Notes: generated by a model not told the origin, from the letters alone. A stretch of DNA of 58,865 bases from Rhodopseudomonas_A sp036404135 (GCF_036404135.1 NZ_DASWPE010000168.1:1-58865), one strand, 5' to 3'. Shown: positions 43,563 through 52,600, counted from the stretch's first letter. Made by a program: numbers and translations.

Positions 43563-44792
43563 CTACAGCGTTCCGCCGGAGATCGCCTCTGCCTTGGCGG
43601 CCGGATCCATCTCGATCGGGGTGCCGCTGCGCCCATGCATGATCTTGTTGATCTTCTTGGCGATTCCGGGCTCACGCGCGATCAGCGCACGCAGATCATT
43701 GGCGTCCAGCACCAATAGCCTGAGCCGCGACACCGCGCGCACCGTGGCGGAGCGCTCCATCCGCTTCAGCACCGCGCTCTCGCCGAAGAAATGCCCGGGG
43801 CCGAGCCGGATGCGACGGCCCTTCTGATCCGGGCCAAGCTCGATCTCGGCCTCGCCCTCGGCGATGAAATACATCGAATGCGCCACCTCGCCGCGACGAA
43901 ATACGATGTCGCCGCGGTCCATCTGGCGCGCCTGCAGCAATTGCATGATATGCGCGATGTCGCCGGCGGTGAGGTGCGAAAACAGCGGCACCCGCGCCAC
44001 CATGCTCCAATTGACGATGAAGTCGCGGCGATGGATCACTTCCGAGAACGCGTTGGCGACGATGCCGACCGGCAGCGCGATCATCACCAGGCCGCCGATG
44101 ATGGTGAACGAGGCGACCATCTTACCGAGCCCGGTGGCCGGCACCACGTCGCCGTAGCCGATCGTGCTCAGGGTGACGATCGCCCACCACATCGCCTCGG
44201 GAATGGTGCCAAACTTGTCCGGCTGCACCTGGCCCTCGATCAGGTGCATCGCGGTGGCGGAGACCAGCGTCGCGCACAACAGGATCACCAGGCAGGCGCC
44301 GAGCGCGCGCCGCTCACTTTCCAGCACCTCAAGCAGCGAGCGCATGCCCGACGAATAGCGCGCGAACTTCAGCACCCGCAGGATGCGCAGGATGATCAGC
44401 ACGCGCAGATCGTCGAAGCCCAAGAGCGCGATCCACAGCGGCGCCACGGTTAGAAAATCGACGACGCCCTGCGGGCTCAGCACGAAAGCCCGGCAGGCCG
44501 CGAACGGCCGCATCTGGCGATACGGCAAATGCTCCGGCGCGATCCAGACCCGGATGTAGTACTCGATGCTGAACGCGGCGAGGCTGACATATTCGATCCA
44601 TTTGAACAGCAGGCCGTAGTCGGCGCGCAGCTGCGGCACGGATTCAACCACCGTGGTGGCGATACTGAGAATGATCAGAAAGATGATCGCACTGTTGACG
44701 ATGCGTCCGGTGCGCGAACCCTGCGGCGAGGATTCCAGGATCTCGTAGAAATAATGGCGGGCTCTGGCGTGAAACGCCCGGCTGTCGCGCAT
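43563..44792 (-). CDS. Cyclic-nucleotide-gated voltage-sensor K+ channel-like protein
   Basis: This 409-residue protein has six helices. The S4 helix is rich in regularly spaced Arg (LRVLIILRILRVLKFARYS), the pore helix and filter read AIVTLSTIGYGDVVPATGLG, and the S6 helix is VMIALPVGIVANAF. A cytoplasmic cNMP-binding domain follows (RGDIVFRRGEVAHSMYFIAE, GHFFGESAVL). This is the MlotiK1-like architecture. The cNBD phosphate cassette FFGESAVLKRMERSATVRA is complete, so cyclic nucleotide binding is plausible. It starts about 50 bp downstream of the aadR stop on the same strand. Confidence 0.9.
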   Translation of the reverse strand: MRDSRAFHARARHYFYEILESSPQGSRTGRIVNSAIIFLIILSIATTVVESVPQLRADYGLLFKWIEYVSLAAFSIEYYIRVWIAPEHLPYRQMRPFAACRAFVLSPQGVVDFLTVAPLWIALLGFDDLRVLIILRILRVLKFARYSSGMRSLLEVLESERRALGACLVILLCATLVSATAMHLIEGQVQPDKFGTIPEAMWWAIVTLSTIGYGDVVPATGLGKMVASFTIIGGLVMIALPVGIVANAFSEVIHRRDFIVNWSMVARVPLFSHLTAGDIAHIMQLLQARQMDRGDIVFRRGEVAHSMYFIAEGEAEIELGPDQKGRRIRLGPGHFFGESAVLKRMERSATVRAVSRLRLLVLDANDLRALIAREPGIAKKINKIMHGRSGTPIEMDPAAKAEAISGGTL

Positions 44793-44843
44793 GGCCTTAG
44801 CCTCGATTGAGCCCGGAAGGCCGCTGCGCCGATACGATGGCCG

Positions 44844-45563
44844 TCAGGCCGCCGCCAGGGCGTCGAAGCGTTTCGGATCCAGCACGCGGACTCCGTCCGG
44901 AACGATGACGATCAATTTTTCCCGCTCGAGCTTGGTGAATGTCCGGCTGACCGTCTCGATGGTCAGACCGAGAAAATCCGCGATGTCCTGTCGTCCCATC
45001 GGCAGCATGACCGTCTTTGTCACGCCTTCGACGCGCGCCAGCCGATCCCGCCAGCCGACCAGAAACGCTGCCACCTTCTCCTCGGCCGAGCGGCGTCCGA
45101 GCAGAAGCATCTGATCCTGGGCCTGACCGAGTTCGCGGGTAGCGAACTCATTCATCCTCAACAGCATATGTGGCTTGTTTTCGATGAAACGAGTGAAGGG
45201 TCCCTTAAAAAACCGGCAGGTGACCACGGTGCCGATGGCGTCGGCGGAGAAACTGTAGCGGCTGGTCGGCGCCATGCCGAGAAAATCGCCGGGCAGCGCG
45301 AAGCCGATGATCTGGCGGCGGCCGTCGGGCAGCAGCTTGTAGAGCCGCGCAATACCTTCGGTCAGGCTGTAGACCGAATCGGCGATTTCGTCCTCGGAGA
45401 ACAACGCTTCTTTCGGCGCGTAGCGGACATGCTGGGCCATCCGCTCGAATTCCTGATGCTCGACCGGGTTCAGTTCGGCGCAGATCGCCAGCGGCCGCAC
45501 CGCGCAATGCGTGGCGCAGCGGAACTCTTCGCAGGAATTGTTGGGGAAGGCGAGATGCGGCAT
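44844..45563 (-). CDS. aadR: Fnr/FixK-type regulator AadR
   Basis: This 239-residue Crp/Fnr regulator has N-terminal Cys at 11, 16, 20 and 28 (SCEEFRCATHC) and another at about 116, enough to hold an O2-sensitive [4Fe-4S] cluster. A cNMP-like beta-barrel follows, then the HTH MGRQDIADFLGLTIETVSRTF. The ETVSR recognition helix is the Fnr type that reads TTGAT half-sites. The whole sequence closely matches my memory of AadR of R. palustris, the anaerobic aromatic degradation regulator. An anaerobox and a palindrome lie in the 203-bp gap to the divergent cytochrome gene. Confidence 0.87.
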   Translation of the reverse strand: MPHLAFPNNSCEEFRCATHCAVRPLAICAELNPVEHQEFERMAQHVRYAPKEALFSEDEIADSVYSLTEGIARLYKLLPDGRRQIIGFALPGDFLGMAPTSRYSFSADAIGTVVTCRFFKGPFTRFIENKPHMLLRMNEFATRELGQAQDQMLLLGRRSAEEKVAAFLVGWRDRLARVEGVTKTVMLPMGRQDIADFLGLTIETVSRTFTKLEREKLIVIVPDGVRVLDPKRFDALAAA

Positions 45564-45669
45564 GCGTTACTCCGGAGTCGGTCTCGTTTGGGCTACAGGT
45601 CTGTCTTGCCGCGGCGCCGTTTCGATGGAGTTCGAAAGCTGCCTCAGAATCGCTAATATGTTCGCAAAT

Positions 45670-45687
45670 TGTCAAGACGACTTGACA
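45670..45687. promoter_or_regulatory. 18-bp palindrome next to the aadR anaerobox
   Basis: TGTCAAGACGACTTGACA has perfect 7-bp arms around ACGA. Its right arm overlaps the first bases of the TTGAC-N4-ATCAA site. The two sites would compete or cooperate. Confidence 0.55.
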
Positions 45688-45695
45688 CAGATCAA
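45682..45695. promoter_or_regulatory. Fnr/FixK anaerobox, aadR-cytochrome c intergenic
   Basis: TTGACACAGATCAA matches TTGAY-N4-RTCAA. It is 119 bp before the aadR start and 71 bp before the cytochrome gene start. A class II activated start would lie near 45730 on the plus strand. Confidence 0.8.
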
Positions 45696-45766
45696 TGCTG
45701 AAGGGCAACGCTACTTCATGGTCAGATCGGCGCCGTTGACGTCTTTTAACAAACCGACCGGGCCCC

Positions 45767-46081
45767 ATGCGGATCGCTTCAACCTGCCTCGCACTCACCC
45801 TGCTGATGACCAGTTGCGCGGTCGCCGCCTCGCCAGCTGAACGCCGCGGCAAGTCGTTTGCAAAAGCACATTGCTCCCGCTGTCATTCGATCGACCGGGT
45901 GCACCCGAGCCGGCTTGACCGCGCGCCGCCGTTCCGCACGCTACACCTGCGCTATCCGATCGAAACGCTGGCCGAAGCCTTCGCCGAGGGCATCTATACC
46001 GGCCATGCCGCAATGCCGGCCTTCGAGCTCACACCGAGCCAGATCAACGATTTGCTCTCATTCCTGAAAACTCTGGAATAG
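45767..46081 (+). CDS. Small monoheme c-type cytochrome
   Basis: This 104-residue protein has a signal peptide (cleavage near AVAAS), a CSRCH heme motif at residues 36-40 and a probable axial Met in HAAMPAFELT. The tail INDLLSFLKTLE is the standard last helix of class I cytochromes c. It should act as a periplasmic electron carrier. An anaerobox upstream suggests induction at low oxygen. The stop abuts that of the convergent MCE gene. Confidence 0.88.
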   Translation: MRIASTCLALTLLMTSCAVAASPAERRGKSFAKAHCSRCHSIDRVHPSRLDRAPPFRTLHLRYPIETLAEAFAEGIYTGHAAMPAFELTPSQINDLLSFLKTLE

Positions 46082-47188
46082 TTACAGAGTGGCCGCGGTC
46101 CACAGGATCAGCTCCTTGGCGGCGCTGCCGAACGCCTGATCGAAGGCCGCCAATGCTGCGAGCGGCTCCGGCTTGTCGAGCGGCGCGCTGGCGCGAAACA
46201 GCTTCGCCGCAACCTGTTTGCCGTCCTTGCCGACGATCTTGGCGGAGAACGCCACCTCGGCGGCCAATTCCGGCGCGCCGGTGATCTCGAAGCTGCGGAT
46301 GTCGATCAGCAGTTGGTGATCGGCCTGCGGCGCATCCGAGGCACGCTGCGGCGCGTGGGCGATATCGTAGTTTTCAAAGCTCTGGATCAGTTTCGCCTGC
46401 ACCAGCTTGGGAATGCTGTCGCTCCACTGGAAGCCGGCGAAGGCCGGATAGTCCAGGCCGGGCGCGAACAGGATCCGCTGGGTGTCGAACATCACCACGA
46501 AGGTCGGCTCGGCGATCGCCAGCTGTGCTTTGGCGGGCTTGCCGGGCGGCGGAAAATCGGTCGGGGCGCGAAGGTCGTACACCACCTTGGTCACCACCGG
46601 CTTGTCGGCGCCGGTCATGCGCTCGACCCCCGCCATGATGCCGTCGATCTTGCTGGCGTTGCGCGCCAGTGTTTCGGCGAAGGTGCGGATATCGGCGATC
46701 GTCGCCTTCAGCGGCTCAGCATTCTCGGTCAAGACGGTATCGACCTTGCGCAGCGCATCGCGCGCGGCCTGCGTCATGCTCTGGCCGGCGCCGGGATCGG
46801 CGATCAGCGTCGGCACCGTGCCAGACGAGGCCAGTTGCGTGCCGCCTTCCAGCGCGATCACCGGCACGCCGGTCAGGCCCTGGAAATCCAGCCCGACCTT
46901 GGTATCGGCGCGGACCGGCGTTGCGGCATCGACGCCGATCGTGGCATTGACCTGACGCGGATTGTCCGGCGCCAGCGCCAGTTCAGTGACCTCGCCGACG
47001 CGGATGCCGTTGAACAGCACCGCGGCGCCGACCAACAGGCCCGGCACCGAGCCGTTGAACTGCACATGATAGCTGGTCCGCGCGCCGAGGCCGCTGGTGT
47101 TGTGCAGCCAGAACACGAAGCCGAACACCGCGGCGATCGCCGCCAGCACGAAGGCGCCGACGATAATGAAAGGCGCACGGGTTTCCAT
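46082..47188 (-). CDS. MlaD-type MCE protein fused to a PqiC-like auxiliary domain
   Basis: This 368-residue protein has one N-terminal membrane anchor (FIIVGAFVLAAIAAVFGFVF). An MCE domain follows at residues 38-115 (YHVQFNGSVPGLLVGAAVLFNGIRVGEV), then a helical stretch. The C-terminal domain (from about residue 200) has FAPGLDYPAFAGFQWSDSIP and resembles ABC-type auxiliary lipoproteins such as PqiC, here with no lipobox. It should bind lipids in the periplasm for the MlaE-MlaF transporter. It starts 5 bp after the mlaF stop. I chose ATG at 47188; 22 further codons are open. Confidence 0.85.
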   Translation of the reverse strand: METRAPFIIVGAFVLAAIAAVFGFVFWLHNTSGLGARTSYHVQFNGSVPGLLVGAAVLFNGIRVGEVTELALAPDNPRQVNATIGVDAATPVRADTKVGLDFQGLTGVPVIALEGGTQLASSGTVPTLIADPGAGQSMTQAARDALRKVDTVLTENAEPLKATIADIRTFAETLARNASKIDGIMAGVERMTGADKPVVTKVVYDLRAPTDFPPPGKPAKAQLAIAEPTFVVMFDTQRILFAPGLDYPAFAGFQWSDSIPKLVQAKLIQSFENYDIAHAPQRASDAPQADHQLLIDIRSFEITGAPELAAEVAFSAKIVGKDGKQVAAKLFRASAPLDKPEPLAALAAFDQAFGSAAKELILWTAATL

Positions 47189-47193
47189 GATGC

Positions 47194-47970
47194 CTAGTCC
47201 TCTGTTGGTCGCAGCATGCGCGAGCGTTTGCCGTGGAAATAGGCCCTCACCCACGGATGGTCGGAATTCAGCAATTCACGCATCTGGCCGATGGCGACGA
47301 TCTTGCCGTCGGCCAGCGCGGCGACGCGGTCGCACACCGTGTTGAGGCTGGCGAGGTCATGCGTCACCATGAACACGGTGAGCTTGAGGGTTTTCTGCAG
47401 GGTCTGGATCAGCACGTCGAAGTCGCCGGCGGCGATCGGGTCGAGACCCGAGGTCGGCTCGTCGAGAAACACGATGCCGGGATCGAGCGCCAGCGCCCGC
47501 GCCAAGGCCACCCGCTTGGTCATGCCGCCGGACAGTTGCGCCGGAAACTTGTCCCAGTCGTCGGGCGCGAGCCCCACCATCTCCAGCTTGGCGGTGGCGA
47601 TCTCATCCATCAGCGTTTCAGAAATCGTGAGATTTTCGCGCAGCGGAAACTGCACGTTCTGCCGCGCCGTCAGCGAGGAGAACAGCGCGCCCTGCTGAAA
47701 CAGAATGCCCCAGGCCGAGGCGCTGCGGCGCCGGCCGCCGAGCATGGCTTCGGCCTCGCGGCCCATCACGTCGATTTCGCCGCTGCGTTTCGGGATCAGC
47801 CCGATGATGGTGCGCATCAGTACCGATTTGCCGCCGCCGGAGGCGCCGACCAGGCCGAGGATCTCGCCGCGACGGACATCCAGCGACAGATGATCGATCA
47901 CCACCTGATCGCCGAAGCCGACGACAAGCTCGTGCACACGGATCGCAAATTGCTCGGCCATGGCGTCCAT
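47194..47970 (-). CDS. mlaF: Mla-type ABC transporter ATP-binding protein
   Basis: This 258-residue ATPase has Walker A GASGGGKSVLMR, signature LSGGMTKRVALARAL, Walker B IVFLDEPTSGLD and the switch His in MVTHDL. GASGGGKS and LSGGMxKR are typical of MlaF/Ttg2A. It powers phospholipid (or sterol-like) transport with MlaE. The ATG at 47970 lies 2 bp after the mlaE stop. Confidence 0.92.
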   Translation of the reverse strand: MDAMAEQFAIRVHELVVGFGDQVVIDHLSLDVRRGEILGLVGASGGGKSVLMRTIIGLIPKRSGEIDVMGREAEAMLGGRRRSASAWGILFQQGALFSSLTARQNVQFPLRENLTISETLMDEIATAKLEMVGLAPDDWDKFPAQLSGGMTKRVALARALALDPGIVFLDEPTSGLDPIAAGDFDVLIQTLQKTLKLTVFMVTHDLASLNTVCDRVAALADGKIVAIGQMRELLNSDHPWVRAYFHGKRSRMLRPTED

Positions 47971-47972
47971 CG

Positions 47973-49109
47973 CTACATTCCGATCGAGGCGAAGAACACG
48001 GCGAACAGCCCGTCGAGCACGATCACGCAGAAGATCGACTTCACTACCGATGTGGTGGTCTGCCGGCCGAGCGATTCCGCGCTGCCCTTGACCCGCAGGC
48101 CTTCGCTGCAGGCGACGATGCCGATCACCAGCGCCATGAACGGCGCCTTGATGATGCCGACCTCGAAATGGGTGATCGAGACCGCTTCATGCAGTCGCGC
48201 GATGAAGATGGTCGGGCTCATCCCGCCATAGAACCACGCCACCAACCCGCCGCCATACAGCGCCGCCATCGCGCCCAGAAAGGCCAGGATCGGCAGCGCG
48301 ATGATCAGCGCGATCACCCGCGGCAGGATCAGCACCTCGACCGGGTCGAGGTCCATGGTCGACAGCGCGTCGATTTCCTCACGCATTTTCATCGAGCCGA
48401 GCTCGGCGGTATAGGCGCTGCCAGAGCGCCCGGCGACCATGATGGCGACGATCAGCACGCCGAGTTCGCGCAATACCAGAATGCCGACCATGTCGACGAC
48501 GTAGGACTCCGCGCCGAACTTGCGGAAGTGAAAGATGCCTTGCTGGGCGATGATGGCGCCGATCAAAAAGGTGATCAGCCCGATGATCGGGATCGCCTGC
48601 CAGCCGACGCGGTAGATCTGATAGACCAGCGAGGTCAGCCGCAGCGAGCGCGGCCGGCGCAGCACGCCGAGCAGCGCGTTGGCCAGCGCGCCCAGCATCT
48701 GCAGGAAGGCGAACAGGTCTTGCCGCGCGCCCCATGTGGCGCGGCCAATATCTTCCAGCCGCGCCAGGATCGGGTTCTGCCGCGCGCCGCCCGATGGCTT
48801 GCGGCGATTGACCTGGCGGACCTGATCGATCAGTCCGGCGTAGCGGTCGGCGACACCGACCAGACTGGCCGGCGGTCCGGCCTGCGCCGCCCGCCGGGCG
48901 ATCTTTTCCAGCAGCCAGGCGCCGAGCGTGTCGATTTCATGCAGCTCGGCAAGGTCGATGGTCAGCGCCTTGGCCTCGCGCAATCGCGGCGCAATGCCAT
49001 CGAACAACTGCTCCAACGCCGCGGCATTGACCGCGGTCCATGAGCCGCCCGGACGCAGCAACAAACCATCGTCCTTGCTGATCGTGTCGAGCAGCGGTTG
49101 TGAACTCAA
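47973..49109 (-). CDS. mlaE: Mla-type ABC transporter permease with N-terminal STAS domain
   Basis: This 378-residue protein has a STAS-like domain at residues 1-105 (ALTIDLAELHEIDTLGAWLL). The MlaE/YrbE permease domain follows, with about five or six helices: FLIGAIIAQQGIFHFRKFG, LVLRELGVLIVAIMVAGRSG and MREEIDALSTMDLDPVEVL. The STAS fusion replaces a separate MlaB protein. The start is TTG at 49109, with GAGGGG upstream at loose spacing. It is the first gene of mlaE-mlaF-mlaD. An anaerobox lies 42 bp upstream. Confidence 0.9.
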   Translation of the reverse strand: MSSQPLLDTISKDDGLLLRPGGSWTAVNAAALEQLFDGIAPRLREAKALTIDLAELHEIDTLGAWLLEKIARRAAQAGPPASLVGVADRYAGLIDQVRQVNRRKPSGGARQNPILARLEDIGRATWGARQDLFAFLQMLGALANALLGVLRRPRSLRLTSLVYQIYRVGWQAIPIIGLITFLIGAIIAQQGIFHFRKFGAESYVVDMVGILVLRELGVLIVAIMVAGRSGSAYTAELGSMKMREEIDALSTMDLDPVEVLILPRVIALIIALPILAFLGAMAALYGGGLVAWFYGGMSPTIFIARLHEAVSITHFEVGIIKAPFMALVIGIVACSEGLRVKGSAESLGRQTTTSVVKSIFCVIVLDGLFAVFFASIGM

Positions 49110-49150
49110 GCGCGTTGTCCCCTCAAAGGCAAGGTCGTCGCCGGACCGGG

Positions 49151-49164
49151 TTGATGCAAATCAA
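49151..49164. promoter_or_regulatory. Fnr/FixK anaerobox, mlaE-hypothetical intergenic
   Basis: TTGATGCAAATCAA is a perfect TTGAT-N4-ATCAA. It is 42 bp before the mlaE start and 109 bp before the plus-strand hypothetical gene. A class II start would lie near 49199 on the plus strand. Confidence 0.82.
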
Positions 49165-49272
49165 TCAGCGCGGTGCTCACTTCTCATAAGCTTACGTTGA
49201 ATCGCAGTCCAATGCGAACCCGGTCGATTGGCCGCACAGGGACGAGACAGACGATAGAGATTGGATTCTGAT

Positions 49273-49686
49273 ATGACCAAGGCCCCGCCCACGGCTATCC
49301 TGAATTCCTCACTGCCCTCGACTTTCCGTCAAATCAGGCTGGAGCTGGCCCGCGAGCCCGGGCATCCGGAAGGCGAAGCCGACATCGCCTATATTGTGAT
49401 CGCGCCGCTCGACGACAATGGCCGGATCGATCCGGAGCAATGGAAGAAGCATCGCGACGCCTGCCGGGTGGCGCGCTTCCGCCCCGACGAAGACGATCGT
49501 CGCGGTCATCTGGTGCATCGCCCCGGCGGATCCTGGGCGTTTCAATACGACGTCACCGGCGATACCCGGCCCGACGAAACCGGCTACCACTTCCAGGACG
49601 AGTGCTTCGTGCAGGACGAATACGTCTCGATCAACGACGGTGGCAAGATGCACACCTTCCGCGTGGTCTCGGTGACGCATCTGTAG
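49273..49686 (+). CDS. Conserved hypothetical protein of Rhizobiales
   Basis: This 137-residue soluble protein begins MTKAPPTAILNSSLPSTFRQ and contains EADIAYIVIAPLDDNGRIDP, RPGGSWAFQYDVTGD and a C-terminal MHTFRVVSVTHL. The alternating strands suggest a compact beta-rich fold. I recall homologues in rhizobial genomes but no function. It is divergent from the mla operon with an anaerobox between, and convergent with the acyl-CoA synthetase/GNAT gene 12 bp away. Confidence 0.72.
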   Translation: MTKAPPTAILNSSLPSTFRQIRLELAREPGHPEGEADIAYIVIAPLDDNGRIDPEQWKKHRDACRVARFRPDEDDRRGHLVHRPGGSWAFQYDVTGDTRPDETGYHFQDECFVQDEYVSINDGGKMHTFRVVSVTHL

Positions 49687-49698
49687 GCCGCACAACGG

Positions 49699-52398
49699 TC
49701 ACGGTTTCTTCAGCGCCAGCTTGACGTCGCACAGGTCGCTGTCGTCGGGATCGGTATGGACCGCGAAGCCGAGCGCGCGACACATCGCCAGCATCACGAC
49801 GTTTTCGCGTAGCACCTTGCCGGAGACCTGTTTGAGGCCTTCGGCGTGCGCGTAGTCGATGATCAATTGCATCAAGGCCCAGCCCAGCCCTTTGCCCTTG
49901 AGATCGGAGCGCAGCAGGATGGCGAATTCGCCGTTCTCATAGATCGAGTCCGAATGCAGCCGGACCACGCCGATCAATTCCTCGCTGGCCTCGTCGATGG
50001 CCACGAACGCCATGGCGCGGGCGTAGTCGAGCTGGGTCAGCCGGGCGATGAACGGATGGCTGAACTCCTTCATCGCGGCGAAGAACCGCAGCCGCAGGTC
50101 CTGCCGGCTGATCTGTTTCAGGAAGCCCTGCAGCGCCGCTTCGTCGTCGGGTCGGATCGGCCGCACATAGACCCGCCAGCCGTCCTTGACCAGCAGATGC
50201 CGCTGCCATTGCGCCGGATACGGCCGCACCGCGAAATGCGCGTTGCCGGGGCCGGCGAACTGCCTGACTTCGGGACCGATCGCCACCCGGGCGTCGAGCG
50301 CCACCACGCCATGCTCATCGGCCAGCAACGGGTTGATATCCAATTCGTGGATCTGCGGCAGATCCGCGGCCATCTGCGACAGCTTGACCAGCGTCAGCGC
50401 GATCTCGTCGGTCCTGGCGGCTGCGACATCGCGGTAGCTGCGCAGCAGCCGCGCGATCCGCGTCCGCCCGATCAGATCATGCGCCAGCTTGAGGTCGAGC
50501 GGCGGCAGCGACAGCGCCTTGTCGTCGATCACCTCGACGCCGACGCCGCCATGGCCGAACACGATCACCGGCCCGAAGGTCGGATCGGCGGCAATGCCGA
50601 GGATCAGCTCGCGCGCCTTCGGCCGCACCATCATCGGCTGCACGATCACCCCGGCGATCCGCGCCTGCGGCCGCAGCATCCGGGCGCGCGCCATGATCTC
50701 CGTGGCGGCGGCGCGGACCGCGTCCGCCGAGGTGAGATTGAGCACCACGCCGCCGACGTCGGATTTGTGGGTGATGTCGCGGGACAGGATCTTGACCACC
50801 ACGGTCAAGCCCTGCGCCAGCAACGCCGACGCCTGGCTTGCCGCCTGCTCGGCGTCGGCCGCCGCCAGCACCGGCAGCATCGGGATCTGGTAGGCGTCGA
50901 ACAGCGCCTTGACCTCGACCGGATCGAGCCACAGCCGGCCCTCGGCAACCGCCGTTTCGACGATGCGGCGCGCGGCCGCGACGTCGGGCGCGAAATCCTT
51001 CGGCAGGCTCGGCGGGACTTCCGACAGCGCGGCGACCGCCTCGCGATGCTGCACCAGATGCATGAAGCCGCGCACCGCGTCGTCTTCGGTCGGATAGTTC
51101 GGAATCCCGGCGGCGTCGAACATCCGCGTCACGCCGTCCTCGGCGCCGACCCAGACCGCCAGCACCGGCTTCGGCGGCGCCTGCGCGGCGCGATGCTCGC
51201 TGACGATCCGCGCCACCGTGCTGGAAATATCGCTGGTGCCGGTGATCGAGGTCTGCACGTTCATCACCAGGATGGCGTCATTGTCGGGATCGGCCAGCAG
51301 CGCCTCGAGCGCCACGGTGTAGCGCGCGGCATCGGCGTCGCCGACGAGGTCGATCGGGCTCGCTCCCGACCAGGTGTCGGGCAGCGCGGCATCGAGCGTC
51401 TTCTTGGTCGCGGGCGAGAGCGCGGCCGAAATGCCGCCGAGTTCGACCAGCCGGTCGACCGCCAGCACGCCGATGCCGCCGCCATTGGTGACGATGGCGA
51501 GCCGCTTGCCGCGCGGCGCGGCGATCCGTCCCAGCGTCTCGGCGCAGTCGAACAGTTCGCGCAGATCGAACACCCGCAGCGCGCCGGCGCGGCGGAACGC
51601 GGCATCGTAGACCGCGTCGGCGCCCGCCAACGCGCCGGTATGGGTCGCCGCGGCCTTGGCGCCCTGCGCCATGCGCCCGGATTTCACCACCACCACCGGC
51701 TTGATCCGCGCCGCGGCGCGCGCCGCCGACATGAACTTGCGGGCGTCGCGCACCGCCTCGATGTAGAGCAGAATCGCCCGGGTCTGGGTGTCGAGCGCGA
51801 AATGATCGAGCAGGTCGGCGATGTCGACGTCGAGCTGATCGCCGATCGAGACGATGCCGGAAAAGCCGATGGATTTCTCCGCCGCCCAGTCCACCATGCC
51901 GGCGGCGATCGCGCCGGACTGCGAGATCAGCGCCAGATGCCCGGCGCGCGGCATGTGCGCGGCGAAGCTGGCGTTGAGATGCACGGCGGGCAGCATCACG
52001 CCGAGGCAGTTCGGGCCGATCAGCCGCAGCCCGTGGGCGCGCGCGGCGCGCTCGGCCGCCTCGGCGAACGAACCCGCGCCGCGGCCGAGCCCGGTGCTGA
52101 TGATCACCGCGCCGGCGGCGCCAAGCTGCCCCGCCTCGGCGACGATCGCCGGCACGGTTCTCGCCGGCGCGGTGATGATGACCAGATCGGGAACAAACCC
52201 CAGCTCGGCCAGCTTGCGCTTGGTCGCGGCGCCGCCGATCTCCGAATAGCGAGGATTGACGATGCCGAGCGGGCCGTGGAATTGCGCCGCACTAATATTG
52301 TTCAGGATCGCGCGGCCGAGCGAATTCGGCCGCGGACTGGCCCCAACCAGCGCCACCGAACGGGGCGACAGCAGGCTGCTCAACCGATAGTTCGACAT
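49699..52398 (-). CDS. Acyl-CoA synthetase (NDP-forming)-like protein with C-terminal GNAT domain (Pat-like)
   Basis: This 899-residue protein has a CoA-binding domain (SVALVGASPRPNSLGRAILN), succinyl-CoA-ligase-like domains (HTGALAGADAVYDAAFRRAG), an ATP-grasp domain (DVGGVVLNLTSADAVRAAAT) and a C-terminal GNAT domain (about residues 740-899). The GNAT domain has LKGKGLGWALMQLIIDYA for acetyl-CoA. This is the architecture of Pat protein lysine acetyltransferases, which silence acyl-CoA synthetases such as Acs and BadA. A catalytic ADP-forming synthetase with an attached GNAT cannot be excluded. I chose ATG at 52398; the 54 codons before it are not protein-like. Confidence 0.88.
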   Translation of the reverse strand: MSNYRLSSLLSPRSVALVGASPRPNSLGRAILNNISAAQFHGPLGIVNPRYSEIGGAATKRKLAELGFVPDLVIITAPARTVPAIVAEAGQLGAAGAVIISTGLGRGAGSFAEAAERAARAHGLRLIGPNCLGVMLPAVHLNASFAAHMPRAGHLALISQSGAIAAGMVDWAAEKSIGFSGIVSIGDQLDVDIADLLDHFALDTQTRAILLYIEAVRDARKFMSAARAAARIKPVVVVKSGRMAQGAKAAATHTGALAGADAVYDAAFRRAGALRVFDLRELFDCAETLGRIAAPRGKRLAIVTNGGGIGVLAVDRLVELGGISAALSPATKKTLDAALPDTWSGASPIDLVGDADAARYTVALEALLADPDNDAILVMNVQTSITGTSDISSTVARIVSEHRAAQAPPKPVLAVWVGAEDGVTRMFDAAGIPNYPTEDDAVRGFMHLVQHREAVAALSEVPPSLPKDFAPDVAAARRIVETAVAEGRLWLDPVEVKALFDAYQIPMLPVLAAADAEQAASQASALLAQGLTVVVKILSRDITHKSDVGGVVLNLTSADAVRAAATEIMARARMLRPQARIAGVIVQPMMVRPKARELILGIAADPTFGPVIVFGHGGVGVEVIDDKALSLPPLDLKLAHDLIGRTRIARLLRSYRDVAAARTDEIALTLVKLSQMAADLPQIHELDINPLLADEHGVVALDARVAIGPEVRQFAGPGNAHFAVRPYPAQWQRHLLVKDGWRVYVRPIRPDDEAALQGFLKQISRQDLRLRFFAAMKEFSHPFIARLTQLDYARAMAFVAIDEASEELIGVVRLHSDSIYENGEFAILLRSDLKGKGLGWALMQLIIDYAHAEGLKQVSGKVLRENVVMLAMCRALGFAVHTDPDDSDLCDVKLALKKP

Positions 52399-52600
52399 CT
52401 GACCTCGGCACCGACGCTGCAGGCGGAAACACCACGTCAAGCCGGCGTTGCCGAGCAACCGAGTCCTGCTTGCGATCGATATACCAACATCTCGCGGGCG
52501 TGAAGTCGAGCCTTGCCGCACCAAAATCGATCCGGCGCGACGGATCGGCGCAGCGCTCACAACCTGCGGTGATGCCTCGCGAGCGGGCGCAATGCCGGCG

